Positions 8,699-16,582 of a stretch of DNA of 41,273 bases are shown here, piece by piece. The notes beneath the pieces are model-generated. The model did not search any database. It was given only the letters and a program-made list of their open reading frames with translations, and was not told the DNA's origin. This stretch comes from an uncultured Clostridia bacterium (GTDB lineage Bacteria > Bacillota > Clostridia > Christensenellales > Aristaeellaceae), in the NCBI GenBank assembly GCA_944333055.1, contig CALVKT010000051.1:1-41273 (forward strand). The letters run 5' to 3'. Position 1 is the first letter of the stretch, and each line of letters opens with the position of its first letter. The position numbers were made by a program, and so were the translations under genes.

Positions 8699-9865
8699 AT
8701 GAACGAGAATGTATTTGAGAGCAAGCTGAGGGGCGTCGTGTTTGGAACGGCCTTTGGCGATGCGCTGGGCGCGCCGGTGGAGCGGATGACGCATGAAGAA
8801 ATTCTCGCCTACTACGGTGGTCCGATCGCGACCGTCAAGAACCGCTGGTACAGGGCGCAGTTGCCCGCTGTGGAGCGTCTCAACCGGATGCGCGGCTACG
8901 GCATCGTGACGGACGACACGCTGATGACGCTGGCGCTGATGAACGTGTACTGCACCGAGCAGCGTCATCTGGATGCCTTTGACATGGCCAAGGAGTTTGT
9001 GAAGGAAATCGGTTACCGCACGCGCTATGTCCCCGAGTTTGATCGTGAAGCGCTGATCCTGGAACGGCTTTTTTATCCGGAAAAACACATCTTCAACCGC
9101 CATGCGCTGGCCAATTGCGATCCGCGCGAGGGCGGACAGGGCAATATGGTCAACTGCGGCGCGGCCATGTACATCGCGCCGGTCGGCGTCGTCAATGCCT
9201 GCCGTCCCAAAGAAGCCTATGACGAGGCGATCGACTTTGCCGTCGGCCATCAGTTGAGCTACGGCCTGGAGGCGGCCGGCGTGCTGGCGGCCTGCATTGC
9301 CAAGGCGTTTGACGCGGATGCGGACATCGATGCGGTGGTGGAAACGGCCATTGCTCTGGCCAAGGATGGCACGCGGGAAGCGATTGTCGCCATGACGCGG
9401 GAAGCCGTCGTCCTGCGCCCGCGACGCGAGGAGAAGGCGTTCATCGTCAAGCGCTTTCATGAAGTCCTTCTGCAGTTTTCTCCGGTGGGCGAGCAGTTTG
9501 TGCGCAGCATCAACCGCGCCGGGCTGCCCACGGCCAATTATACGCCCAGCCGATTGTATGCGATTGAGGAATTGCCCATCGCGCTGGCTTATCTCGTGCT
9601 GTATCCAGACGATCCGATTCAGGCCATCATGGACGGCGTGAACTCGGGCCGCGATACGGACTCGATCGGTGTGATGACGGCGGCGATCGCCGGTGCGCTG
9701 CACGGCGCTGGACTGTTTGATCCGCAGGAAATTGAGACGGTGGATAAGAAGAGCCGTTTGGATCTGGAACACTGCTGCGCGCGCTTTTCTCAGGCTGCGC
9801 GTGCGATTCTGCGCGAGGACGCGGCAAAGGCGCGTGCGTTTGCCCAGGAAATGGAAGGCATCTGA
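8699..9865 (+). CDS. ADP-ribosylglycohydrolase-family hydrolase (second paralog)
   Basis: This 388-residue enzyme has all classical DraG/ARH metal-site motifs: GTAFGDALGAPVE (residues 16-28), TDDT (71-74), the central APVGVVNA segment, and GRDTDSIG with Asp319 and Asp321. The family binds two magnesium or manganese ions and cleaves glycosidic bonds to the anomeric carbon of ribose. I chose the ATG at 8699 because AGGAAGG lies shortly upstream. It follows the first paralog by 22 nt and overlaps the AbrB-like gene (TGATG). Unlike that paralog it has no sandwich domain. The family name does not prove that protein-bound ADP-ribose is its substrate. Confidence 0.88.
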   Translation: MNENVFESKLRGVVFGTAFGDALGAPVERMTHEEILAYYGGPIATVKNRWYRAQLPAVERLNRMRGYGIVTDDTLMTLALMNVYCTEQRHLDAFDMAKEFVKEIGYRTRYVPEFDREALILERLFYPEKHIFNRHALANCDPREGGQGNMVNCGAAMYIAPVGVVNACRPKEAYDEAIDFAVGHQLSYGLEAAGVLAACIAKAFDADADIDAVVETAIALAKDGTREAIVAMTREAVVLRPRREEKAFIVKRFHEVLLQFSPVGEQFVRSINRAGLPTANYTPSRLYAIEELPIALAYLVLYPDDPIQAIMDGVNSGRDTDSIGVMTAAIAGALHGAGLFDPQEIETVDKKSRLDLEHCCARFSQAARAILREDAAKARAFAQEMEGI

Positions 9866-10896
9866 TGAACGTGCTGCTGACGCTGGCGGTGGGCTTTGCG
9901 GGCGGTTTTGCAGGACACAAGACACGGATTCCTGCAGGCAGCCTGTTTGGTTCGCTGATGGCCACGGCGGCGTTTTCCATACTGACAGGATACGCACAGA
10001 GTCTGGCCGTGTATAAGATAGCAGCACAGGTGATTGCCGGCATATTCATCGGTATGCAGTTCTCTTCGGTAGGCATTGAAAACATCCTGCGCTTGTGGAA
10101 ACCTGTTCTGCTGATGATTGTCGGCATGCTGGGCGTCAATCTCACCGCGGGATTTCTGATGAGCGCGGTGTCTGACCTTGATCTGAAGACGGCGCTCTTT
10201 GGCGCGACCCCCGGCGGCATTGCCGAGATCTCCATCATCAGCGGCGAGCAGGGCGCCGACGCGCTGAAAGTGTCTCTGCTGCAATTTGCGCGCATGCTGT
10301 TTGCCCTGTGCGTGTTCCCCACCGCGGCGCAAAGGTTCATCCTGTATGTGCGCAAAAAGCATCCCGAGCCGTCCGTGGAACCACTTCCCATGGAAAATGT
10401 GCTGGCGACGCCTGGGTCAACGGCAATCATCGTTTGCGTGAGCGCAGTGGTCGGTCTTGTGGGGTATTCAACCCATATATGCGGGATGACGCTGGTCTTT
10501 CCGATGCTGGCCGTGGCGCTGATGGGAAGGCTGAATCTGCATGCCAAACTGCGCCGCTCGGTCAAACGCATGGCGCAGATGTTGTCGGGAATCGCGATCG
10601 GCAGCACGGTCACATTCGGCGACTTGACAGGGCTTAAGAGCCTGCTGGCGCCGCTTTGTGTGTTGCTGCTGACGTATCTGGTGTTCTCGCTGGCACTGGG
10701 TCTTGTGCTGTATCGGTTCGGCCATCTGCCCAGCGAGGCTGCGTTTTTCTCCTGTATTCCGGCGGGCATGAGCGATATGGCGCTCATCGCCAGCGATTAT
10801 GGTACGGGCGGACCGATTGTGGCGATCATGCATCTGGTTCGTTTTGCCTGCATCATGCTGGTGATCCCCATACTGGTTCCGTGGATTTGCAACTGA
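9865..10896 (+). CDS. AbrB-family integral membrane protein
   Basis: This 343-residue protein is almost entirely membrane segments. It has the two-repeat plan of the AbrB family (COG3180), including the conserved ATPGGIAEIS in the first half and a matching SCIPAGMSDMAL in the second. It has no relation to the AbrB DNA-binding regulator despite the name. Family members are thought to be transporters, but substrates are poorly known. Its start overlaps the preceding hydrolase stop, so it is made together with the catabolic enzymes. It could import a related substrate or export a product that the cell cannot use, such as the aglycone left after the ribosyl bond is cut. That role is an inference from position. 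Confidence 0.82.
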   Translation: MNVLLTLAVGFAGGFAGHKTRIPAGSLFGSLMATAAFSILTGYAQSLAVYKIAAQVIAGIFIGMQFSSVGIENILRLWKPVLLMIVGMLGVNLTAGFLMSAVSDLDLKTALFGATPGGIAEISIISGEQGADALKVSLLQFARMLFALCVFPTAAQRFILYVRKKHPEPSVEPLPMENVLATPGSTAIIVCVSAVVGLVGYSTHICGMTLVFPMLAVALMGRLNLHAKLRRSVKRMAQMLSGIAIGSTVTFGDLTGLKSLLAPLCVLLLTYLVFSLALGLVLYRFGHLPSEAAFFSCIPAGMSDMALIASDYGTGGPIVAIMHLVRFACIMLVIPILVPWICN

Positions 10897-10913
10897 TTGG
10901 GAGGTGTGTTCTT

Positions 10914-12269
10914 TTGCGCCCTTATAAAATCCTTTCTCCCTGCGGTATGCTGGGATACGGTTTTCCGGCGGAGTCTTTCTGGCGCGGAATGCAGATGCAC
11001 CCGGATGCGATCGTCGTGGATGCCGGTTCTACCGACGCCGGGCCGCACAAGCTGGGCATGGGTACGGCGATCGTCAGTCCGCAGGCCTGCAAAAAAGACC
11101 TGACGCTGATGATCACCGCCGGCGCGAAGGCGGGCATTCCTGTTATTATCGGCTCCGCGGGCGGCAGCGGCGCGCGCAAGCACGTGCTGTGGACCCGCCG
11201 CATCATTGACGAAATCCTGAAGGAGAACCACTTGACCGACAGGAGAATCGCCACGATTTGGGCGGACATTCCCAAGGCCGTCATCAGCGAGCGAATGGAA
11301 GTGGGTGAGGTGACGCCGCTTGGACTGGCGGTTCAGGAATTGACGCAGGAGCGCCTTGAAAAGACCACCGGCGTCGTGGCGCAGATGGGCCATGAGCCGT
11401 TCGTGGAGGCTCTCAAAGCCGGCGCGGATATCATTATCGGCGGCCGCGCCTACGATCCTTCGCCCTTTGCCGCGCCTGCCATCCTGCACGGATGCGACCC
11501 GGCGTATGCGTATCACCTGGGCAAGGTGCTCGAATGCGCAGCGCTTTGCGCGCTGCCGGGCACGACCAAGGACTGCATGCTGGGCACGATTGAGGAAGAC
11601 GGTTTCATTGTCACGCCGCTGTCTCCGGAACGTGTATGCACGCCCATGAGCGTTGCCGCGCACACCTTCTATGAGAAGGATCATCCTTATATTCTGCACG
11701 GTCCAGGATTCACTATGGATTTGAGCGGCTGTACGTTTACCGATTTGGGCAACGGCTCTGTGCGCGTAGGCGGCAGCCGCATCGAGTGGGATGAGGTCTA
11801 TAAAATCAAGCTGGAAGGCGCGCTTCAGGTCGCCTACAGGACCTTCGTGGTGGCAGGCATCCGCGATGAAATGCTGCTTGGCTGCTTGAAGGAAGTCGAG
11901 GAGATGGTCGTCCGTCAGGTGCAGCGCTATTACAGCGAAATTGACCCGTCCACGTATACCATTCATTTCATGAACTATGGTCTGGATGCGGTGCTGGGAG
12001 AGACCGAACCAAATCAGACGCCCGGACACGAGGTGGGCGTGGTGTTTGAAGTGCTGGCGCCCACGCAGGACATGGCCAACATGATTTGCGCCACGACGCG
12101 CTCCACCTTCCTGCATTACGGCTACGAGGGCCGTAAATCCACCGCAGGCAATCTGGCATTCCCCTTTGCGCCCAGCGACGTGCCCTTCGGCCCAGTGTTT
12201 GAGTTCTCCGTCTATCATCTCATGTCTGTCAAAGACGGGCTGGAGATGTTCCCCATTGAATACGACTGA
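10914..12269 (+). CDS. AtuA/DUF1446-family protein
   Basis: This 451-residue protein matches the acyclic-terpene-utilisation AtuA (DUF1446) family: an early AGSTDAGPHKLGMG segment, IIGSAGGSGARKH, a GGRAYDPSPFAAPAI block and a C-terminal NLAFPFAPSD region. No reaction is firmly established for the family. The only start that fits is TTG at 10914, 7 nt after GGGAGGTG; no in-frame ATG or GTG is placed correctly. It is 17 nt after the AbrB-like gene and 13 nt before the DUF4387 gene, which often accompanies it. No terpene-catabolic genes are nearby, so a terpene role is unlikely here; a role in hydrating or rearranging the released aglycone or sugar acid is possible. Confidence 0.85.
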   Translation: MRPYKILSPCGMLGYGFPAESFWRGMQMHPDAIVVDAGSTDAGPHKLGMGTAIVSPQACKKDLTLMITAGAKAGIPVIIGSAGGSGARKHVLWTRRIIDEILKENHLTDRRIATIWADIPKAVISERMEVGEVTPLGLAVQELTQERLEKTTGVVAQMGHEPFVEALKAGADIIIGGRAYDPSPFAAPAILHGCDPAYAYHLGKVLECAALCALPGTTKDCMLGTIEEDGFIVTPLSPERVCTPMSVAAHTFYEKDHPYILHGPGFTMDLSGCTFTDLGNGSVRVGGSRIEWDEVYKIKLEGALQVAYRTFVVAGIRDEMLLGCLKEVEEMVVRQVQRYYSEIDPSTYTIHFMNYGLDAVLGETEPNQTPGHEVGVVFEVLAPTQDMANMICATTRSTFLHYGYEGRKSTAGNLAFPFAPSDVPFGPVFEFSVYHLMSVKDGLEMFPIEYD

Positions 12270-12282
12270 GGAGGGGAAGCAT

Positions 12283-12594
12283 ATGGCAAGACTGTACGAT
12301 CTGGCCAAGGTGATTCGCAGCAAGAACAGCGGCCCGTTTGAGATCACGCTGGATGCGCTTTTTGGCGATCTGGCGACCTACGACCGGGTGAAGAGATCCG
12401 GCGTGATCACCAGGGAACGCATTGCCGCACTCTATTGCGTGCCGGTCAGCGATGTGACGACGCTGGTGTTTTTCGATCCTGCGTTGGGCTTTAAAGCGAC
12501 CTTCGCACGCAAGACGTCCTCCGGTACGTGTCTGGATCGCGATGTGTACGGGGCACAGCAGCATGTGCCGCTGGCAAATGTTGAAATTCCCTGA
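12283..12594 (+). CDS. DUF4387-family small protein
   Basis: This 103-residue protein matches the DUF4387 family, usually encoded next to or fused with AtuA/DUF1446 proteins. Characteristic segments are LAKVIRSKNSGPFEITLD near the start and VFFDPALGFKATFARK in the second half. GAGGGGAAGC lies just before the ATG at 12283. There is no signal peptide or membrane segment. Its constant pairing with AtuA-type proteins suggests that the two work as subunits of one enzyme; this is inference. Confidence 0.8.
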   Translation: MARLYDLAKVIRSKNSGPFEITLDALFGDLATYDRVKRSGVITRERIAALYCVPVSDVTTLVFFDPALGFKATFARKTSSGTCLDRDVYGAQQHVPLANVEIP

Positions 12595-12620
12595 ACCGAC
12601 GGACAGAAAGGAGAAAGAAG

Positions 12621-13607
12621 ATGCTCACCAGGAAAGAACTGATTGATCAACCTTCCCTTAAGGAAAGCAAAGCGATTGCCTGCCTGTGTGGTCTGGCGAT
12701 TGGCGACAGCTTTGGCGACGCGGCGCGCAAGCAGGAAAACCGGGTCAATTACGGCATCACCACGGACTTTTCCAGCGGCGCGTCCTGGAGTACGGATGAT
12801 ACGGAATTTGCGATGCTGACCGCGCGCATACTGATTGATTGCAAGGGCGAATTGACCAGCGACAGGGTGGTCGAGGCGTGGCTGCGGGATGTGGCTGTGC
12901 AGGACGAATTCAAGCGCGGCGGCGCGAGCGAGGTGACCGCGGCGATGAACCTGCGCCGTGGGCTGCGTCCGCCGGAGTCGGGTAAGTTCAGCACATTCCA
13001 CATGAGCGACGGCACGGCGATGCGCATCAGTCCGGTGGGCGTGCTTTGCGCGGGCGATCCCGAGCGTGCGGCGCGCTTGGCGCAGATTGACGCGTCCGTC
13101 AGCCATTATGCGGACGGCATCTGGGGCGCGCAGTCGGTGGCCGTGGCGGTTTCCATCGCCATGGTGGACGGCACGATGGAGGAAATCATCGATGCTGCCG
13201 TAAGCGTCATTCCCAAGGACTCCTGGCTGTATCACAACATGATGGAGGCGCTTGAGCTGGTAGAGAAGTGCAATGGGAACATGCTGGATTGCTGGATGCA
13301 GCTGCACGATACGTTGATGGCCAGCACGTGGGCTACTACGGCGGAGGCAATTCCTGCTGCTTTTGCTTGCCTGAAGATGTGCCATGACGATTTCCGATCC
13401 GGCGTGGTGCTGGCGGGCAACTTTGGCCGCGACGCCGACACGATCGGCGCGGTAGCGGGCGCGATTCTCGGCGCGAAATATGGTTTGGACGCGATTCCAA
13501 AGCGCTGGGTGGAGAAGACGCGCTATCCGTCGGGGACATGCCTGCAGTTTACCAAAGGATTGGATATCATCCAGGTGGGGAAAGAGCTTGCAGCGCTGAT
13601 TTGCTGA
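12621..13607 (+). CDS. ADP-ribosylglycohydrolase-family hydrolase (third paralog)
   Basis: This 328-residue enzyme has the full metal-site set: GLAIGDSFGDAA (residues 24-35), STDDTEF (57-63) and GRDADTIGAVAGAILGA with Asp271 and Asp273. It is as divergent from the other two paralogs as they are from each other, so the three are not a recent duplication. The ATG at 12621 follows GAAAGGAGAAAGAAG. It is the last gene of the operon, 26 nt after the DUF4387 gene; a terminator hairpin follows 84 nt after its stop. Three hydrolases of one family in one operon suggest either a substrate series or stepwise removal of more than one ribosyl-type unit. Confidence 0.88.
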   Translation: MLTRKELIDQPSLKESKAIACLCGLAIGDSFGDAARKQENRVNYGITTDFSSGASWSTDDTEFAMLTARILIDCKGELTSDRVVEAWLRDVAVQDEFKRGGASEVTAAMNLRRGLRPPESGKFSTFHMSDGTAMRISPVGVLCAGDPERAARLAQIDASVSHYADGIWGAQSVAVAVSIAMVDGTMEEIIDAAVSVIPKDSWLYHNMMEALELVEKCNGNMLDCWMQLHDTLMASTWATTAEAIPAAFACLKMCHDDFRSGVVLAGNFGRDADTIGAVAGAILGAKYGLDAIPKRWVEKTRYPSGTCLQFTKGLDIIQVGKELAALIC

Positions 13608-13691
13608 GGCAATGCTGTTCAATCCCGTTCATCTTGCCCCATAAATCCACCTTCTCTTTGCATTATACAACAATGTTGTCATGTTAAAAGT

Positions 13692-13737
13692 CGAACACGG
13701 TGTGACGGTATAAAGCGTACGCCGTGTTCGCTTTTGC
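13692..13737 (+). terminator. Terminator of the catabolic operon
   Basis: CGAACACGG pairs with CCGTGTTCG, extended by a bulged inner stem, and is followed by CTTTTGCTC. It lies 84 nt after the last operon stop. The T-run is short, so termination may be incomplete. Confidence 0.6.
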
Positions 13738-13913
13738 TCAGGAGCGATTAAGAATCGGGAAGAAAGGCGGCTTTTGTCCCGCAAGATCGTCCGGGCATAG
13801 GGAAAACTCCCGTTTTTCCTAAATGACGCCAGCCTTGCGTGTCTTGCGCCAAAAAGCAAAAGCGCCTTCTCGCGCATATAAGCGGCAAGGGGTGCAAGCA
13901 GTTATCCAAACCA
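13738..13913. other. Intergenic stretch without a recognisable gene
   Basis: Between the operon terminator and the tRNA terminator I see only short inverted repeats, such as GGAAAAC/GTTTTTCC around 13801-13820. The open frames here look random in composition. A short palindrome (ACAACAATGTTGT) lies just outside, near 13667-13679. Confidence 0.3.
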
Positions 13914-13954
13914 CGAAAAAAGAATGCCAATGTTGAATCAACATTGGCATTCTT
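13914..13954 (-). terminator. Terminator of the tRNA operon
   Basis: A perfect 17-bp stem (AAGAATGCCAATGTTGA and its complement, 13920-13936 with 13938-13954) with almost no loop is followed on the minus strand by TTTTTC. It begins 4 nt beyond the tRNA-Glu CCA end, so it ends the two-tRNA transcript. Confidence 0.85.
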
Positions 13955-13957
13955 AGA

Positions 13958-14032
13958 TGGCACCTCCAATGGGAATCGAACCCATGTTTTTGCCTTGAGA
14001 GGGCAACGTCTTGACCGCTTGACCATGGAGGC
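13958..14032 (-). tRNA. tRNA-Glu (anticodon CTC)
   Basis: The minus strand folds into a complete cloverleaf: acceptor GCCTCCA with TGGAGGT, D-stem GTC/GAC, anticodon stem TTGCC/GGCAA around the loop CTCTCAA (anticodon CTC), T-arm ATGGG-TTCGATT-CCCAT, discriminator G and an encoded CCA end. It is three nucleotides after tRNA-Gln and shares its promoter. Confidence 0.95.
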
Positions 14033-14035
14033 ATC

Positions 14036-14109
14036 TGGCTGGGGAACTAGGATTCGAACCTAGACAATACGAGTCAGAGTCGTAGGTGCTGCCGTTACAC
14101 AATTCCCCA
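14036..14109 (-). tRNA. tRNA-Gln (anticodon CTG)
   Basis: The minus strand folds as acceptor TGGGGAA with TTCCCCA, anticodon stem TACGA/TCGTA around the loop CTCTGAC (anticodon CTG), T-arm CTAGG-TTCGAAT-CCTAG, discriminator G and encoded CCA. It is the first of the two tRNAs and starts about 30 nt after the -10 box. Confidence 0.95.
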
Positions 14110-14138
14110 ATACGCGCCGGATCGTTCCGACGGAGCAT

Positions 14139-14167
14139 ATTATATCGAACCGGGCGGACTTTGTCAA
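14139..14167 (-). promoter_or_regulatory. Consensus promoter of the tRNA operon
   Basis: On the minus strand, perfect TTGACA (14162-14167) and TATAAT (14139-14144) boxes are separated by 17 nt. This is the strongest promoter in the window, as expected for tRNA genes. Confidence 0.9.
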
Positions 14168-14190
14168 TACCCAATTTTGCAAATCCGCAG

Positions 14191-14904
14191 TCAGATCATA
14201 ATCAGCGCGTGACCGCCGCCCAGACGGGCAAACGCGAGCTGCGTGAGCGCGACGACGAGGAGCCCCGCGGCCACGCACGCCGCAAGCATCAGCGCGCAGG
14301 CGGCGAGCACGCGGCGCACGCCGTTCTTTCCGACATCCAGAAACGGATAGGGATACGGGCTGCCCGCCTCCGCGATGACGCCGCGCACGGGCGCGCGCAG
14401 GAAGATGTAGGCGGCGTAGGCGAGGGGCACGGCCGTCCAGATCAGCGCGTCGAGGGGCTGCAAGGCGCGCTTGCCCGGCGCGCACAGCAGCCAGTAGAGG
14501 AACACCAGCCACGGCACCAGATAGTGGATGAACGCATTGTCGGCGCAGACGATGGCGAAGTCTCGGTCGCGGGGCGCCGCGCGCATGGCGCGCAGGATGT
14601 CCGGAAAGAGCAGGTGATGAAAGACCGCGAATGTGAGCATGATGCTCATCATCAGCGAGAATTCGGCGTGCGGGATCAGCGGGCACAGCGGCGCGCGGGC
14701 GTAGAGCTGCGGCGCGAGCAGCGCGAAGTACACGAGCACCAGCAGATTGCTCACGTTCGTGTAATAGCAGAAGAAGTCGCGGCGGCGCCGGCCGGCGTAG
14801 AAATCGCGGTGCATCGTCAGGCCGATCAGGCAGGCGACGACGATCAGCGCGGAGAGGAGCGCACCCAGACGGCCAAAGGGTGTATCCGGCATGACGACAA
14901 GCAT
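14191..14904 (-). CDS. Pr6Pr-type integral membrane protein
   Basis: This 237-residue protein has about six membrane segments and the layout of the Pr6Pr family (conserved FxxYTNVSNLL after the first span, then HHLLFPD and HYLVPWLVFLYWLL). The function of the family is not known. The ATG at 14904 follows GAGGAGG by 7 nt; a TTG-initiated reading would include the ribosome binding site. It is 52 nt after the TraX-like gene on the same strand and probably shares its promoter. Confidence 0.75.
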   Translation of the reverse strand: MLVVMPDTPFGRLGALLSALIVVACLIGLTMHRDFYAGRRRRDFFCYYTNVSNLLVLVYFALLAPQLYARAPLCPLIPHAEFSLMMSIMLTFAVFHHLLFPDILRAMRAAPRDRDFAIVCADNAFIHYLVPWLVFLYWLLCAPGKRALQPLDALIWTAVPLAYAAYIFLRAPVRGVIAEAGSPYPYPFLDVGKNGVRRVLAACALMLAACVAAGLLVVALTQLAFARLGGGHALIMI

Positions 14905-14956
14905 AGCGCGCCTCCTCAAAGCGACATGGGCCTATTGTGCGAAGGCGGCGGGCGGG

Positions 14957-15766
14957 TTATGCGCCAAAGTGGGCGAGCAGCCGCGTGAGCACGGCGAGCA
15001 CGGCCAGATGCGCCGGATAAAAGCCGTAGACGAACCAGCGCGGGAGCGTGAGGCGGCGGCGCATGGGCAGGCAGCAAAACAGCGCGGCGGGCAGCGCGAA
15101 GATGCGCATGCCAAACTCGTGCCCGAAAAACGTGTAGCCCGTGCCCTGGGCCCAGGCGAGCATGTACGCGCCGACGGCGGCAAACGCTGCGGCCGGGTGC
15201 TCGCACAGCGCGTAGAACAGGAGCATCAGGTGGATGCCGTCGATGCCGTAATCCAGATTCGCGGCGAAGCGGCAGCACAGCACGTATGTGCCCAGCGCCA
15301 GCACATACCGGCGGCTGCGCAGCGCGAGCAGGATGCACAGCCCCAGCGCAAGCGAGAGCAGGATGCTGGGCTTTTGCCAGCTGCCGATGTAAAACGCCCA
15401 GATCGCGCCAAGCGGGTCTTCCATGAAGGAGACGGCGTACATGGCGCTGTTTTCGTGCGCGAGGCCCAGCGCATAGAGCGGCTGGGAGACCAGCGCCAGC
15501 AGCACGACGCGCGAGAGATAGCGGAGCGGATCGCGCGTATAGACCGCGCCCACGGCGATGCCGTAGGCGAACATCGGGAACGCCAGCCGCCCGATCAGGC
15601 GCATTTCGGGAATTCCGGGAAAGAGCATCTTGCCCGCGTGGTCCACGAGCATGAACAGGCAGGCGAGCAGCCGGATGGTGCCGGTGTCGCGGTTGGTGCG
15701 CACCGTCTCAGGGCAGACAAAGGAGCGGGCGAGGCTGCGCGCACGCGCGGAGATTGGGGTTGTCAT
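14957..15766 (-). CDS. TraX-family membrane protein
   Basis: This 269-residue polytopic protein matches TraX: RLLACLFMLVDHAGKMLFP after an N-terminal tail, then GRLAFPMFAYGIAVG, ENSAMYAVSFM, a DYGIDGIHLMLLFY segment and the terminal YGFYPAHLAVL. In F plasmids TraX acetylates pilin, but chromosomal Bacillota members sit away from conjugation genes and probably acylate something else at the cell surface. No pilin or transfer gene is nearby. The ATG at 15766 follows GGAGGACGAC. The frame stays open further upstream, but that part runs antisense to the response regulator gene and is not coding. Confidence 0.82.
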   Translation of the reverse strand: MTTPISARARSLARSFVCPETVRTNRDTGTIRLLACLFMLVDHAGKMLFPGIPEMRLIGRLAFPMFAYGIAVGAVYTRDPLRYLSRVVLLALVSQPLYALGLAHENSAMYAVSFMEDPLGAIWAFYIGSWQKPSILLSLALGLCILLALRSRRYVLALGTYVLCCRFAANLDYGIDGIHLMLLFYALCEHPAAAFAAVGAYMLAWAQGTGYTFFGHEFGMRIFALPAALFCCLPMRRRLTLPRWFVYGFYPAHLAVLAVLTRLLAHFGA

Positions 15767-15797
15767 GTCGTCCTCCGGAAAGCATATTCTGCATTTC

Positions 15798-15825
15798 AGT
15801 ATAATTCGCACGCGCCAAATGTCAA
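15798..15825 (-). promoter_or_regulatory. Promoter of the TraX/Pr6Pr operon
   Basis: On the minus strand, a perfect TTGACA (15820-15825) and TATACT (15798-15803) are separated by 16 nt, with a short leader of about 25 nt before the start codon. Confidence 0.75.
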
Positions 15826-15855
15826 GCCTGAAACAAATCTTTAATAATTCTCTGC

Positions 15856-15861
15856 TATACT
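15856..15861 (+). promoter_or_regulatory. Possible -10 box of the two-component operon
   Basis: TATACT lies about 45 nt before the response-regulator ATG in the divergent gap. No good -35 box is seen at the right distance (ACAAAT at 17 nt), so an activator, possibly the regulator itself, may be needed. Confidence 0.35.
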
Positions 15862-15907
15862 GATACAAAATGAGGCAATCTGCGCCGCTGAACACGGGGA
15901 GGAAAAC

Positions 15908-16582
15908 ATGGTACACGTTCTGGTCGTCGAGGATGACGTGAAGCTCAATCAGATCGTCTGCTCCAGCCTGCATGCCGCAGGCTATGCCGCGCGCGGCTGT
16001 TTTGGCGCGCAGGAGGCGTTCGACGTGCTCTTTGCCGGTGGAATCGATGTGATCGTCTCGGACATCATGATGCCCGGCATGGACGGCTTTGATCTGGTGA
16101 GCCACGTGCGCAGCATCGACAAGAAGATCCCGATCCTGCTGATGACCGCGCGGGACGATCTGGCGGCGAAGCAGCGCGGCTTCCGCGCGGGCATTGACGA
16201 CTACATGGTCAAGCCCATCGACGTAGACGAGCTGCTGCTGCGCATCGAGGCGCTGCTGCGCCGCGCGCGCATTGAGGCGGAAAAGAGGCTGGTCATCGGG
16301 GCGACGGTGCTCGACGCGGAGGAGATGAGCGCCTACGTGAATGGGGTGGAGATCGCGCTGACGGTGCGCGAGTTCAACATCATCTACAAGATGCTGTCCT
16401 ATCCGCGGCGCACGTTCTCGCGGGCGCAGCTGATGGACGAATTCTGGAGCGGGGAGACGAGCGCGAGCCTGCGCGCGGTGGACGTGTATATTACGCGCAT
16501 CCGCGAGAAATTCTCGGCCTGCGAGGACTTTAAAATCGTGACCGTGCACGGTCTGGGGTATAAGGCGGTGCCTGCCGTATGA
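15908..16582 (+). CDS. OmpR-family response regulator
   Basis: This 224-residue DNA-binding regulator has a receiver domain (residues 1-118) with acidic pocket EDD at 8-10, phosphoacceptor Asp52, switch residue Thr80 and Lys102. A winged-helix output domain follows (about 125-224; TVREFNIIYKML, DVYITRIREKF, VHGLGYK). It overlaps the sensor kinase start by 4 nt (ATGA), a standard two-component pair. GGGGAGGAAAAC precedes the ATG. Possible targets are the divergent TraX/Pr6Pr operon or the pair itself; neither is shown by the sequence. Confidence 0.93.
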   Translation: MVHVLVVEDDVKLNQIVCSSLHAAGYAARGCFGAQEAFDVLFAGGIDVIVSDIMMPGMDGFDLVSHVRSIDKKIPILLMTARDDLAAKQRGFRAGIDDYMVKPIDVDELLLRIEALLRRARIEAEKRLVIGATVLDAEEMSAYVNGVEIALTVREFNIIYKMLSYPRRTFSRAQLMDEFWSGETSASLRAVDVYITRIREKFSACEDFKIVTVHGLGYKAVPAV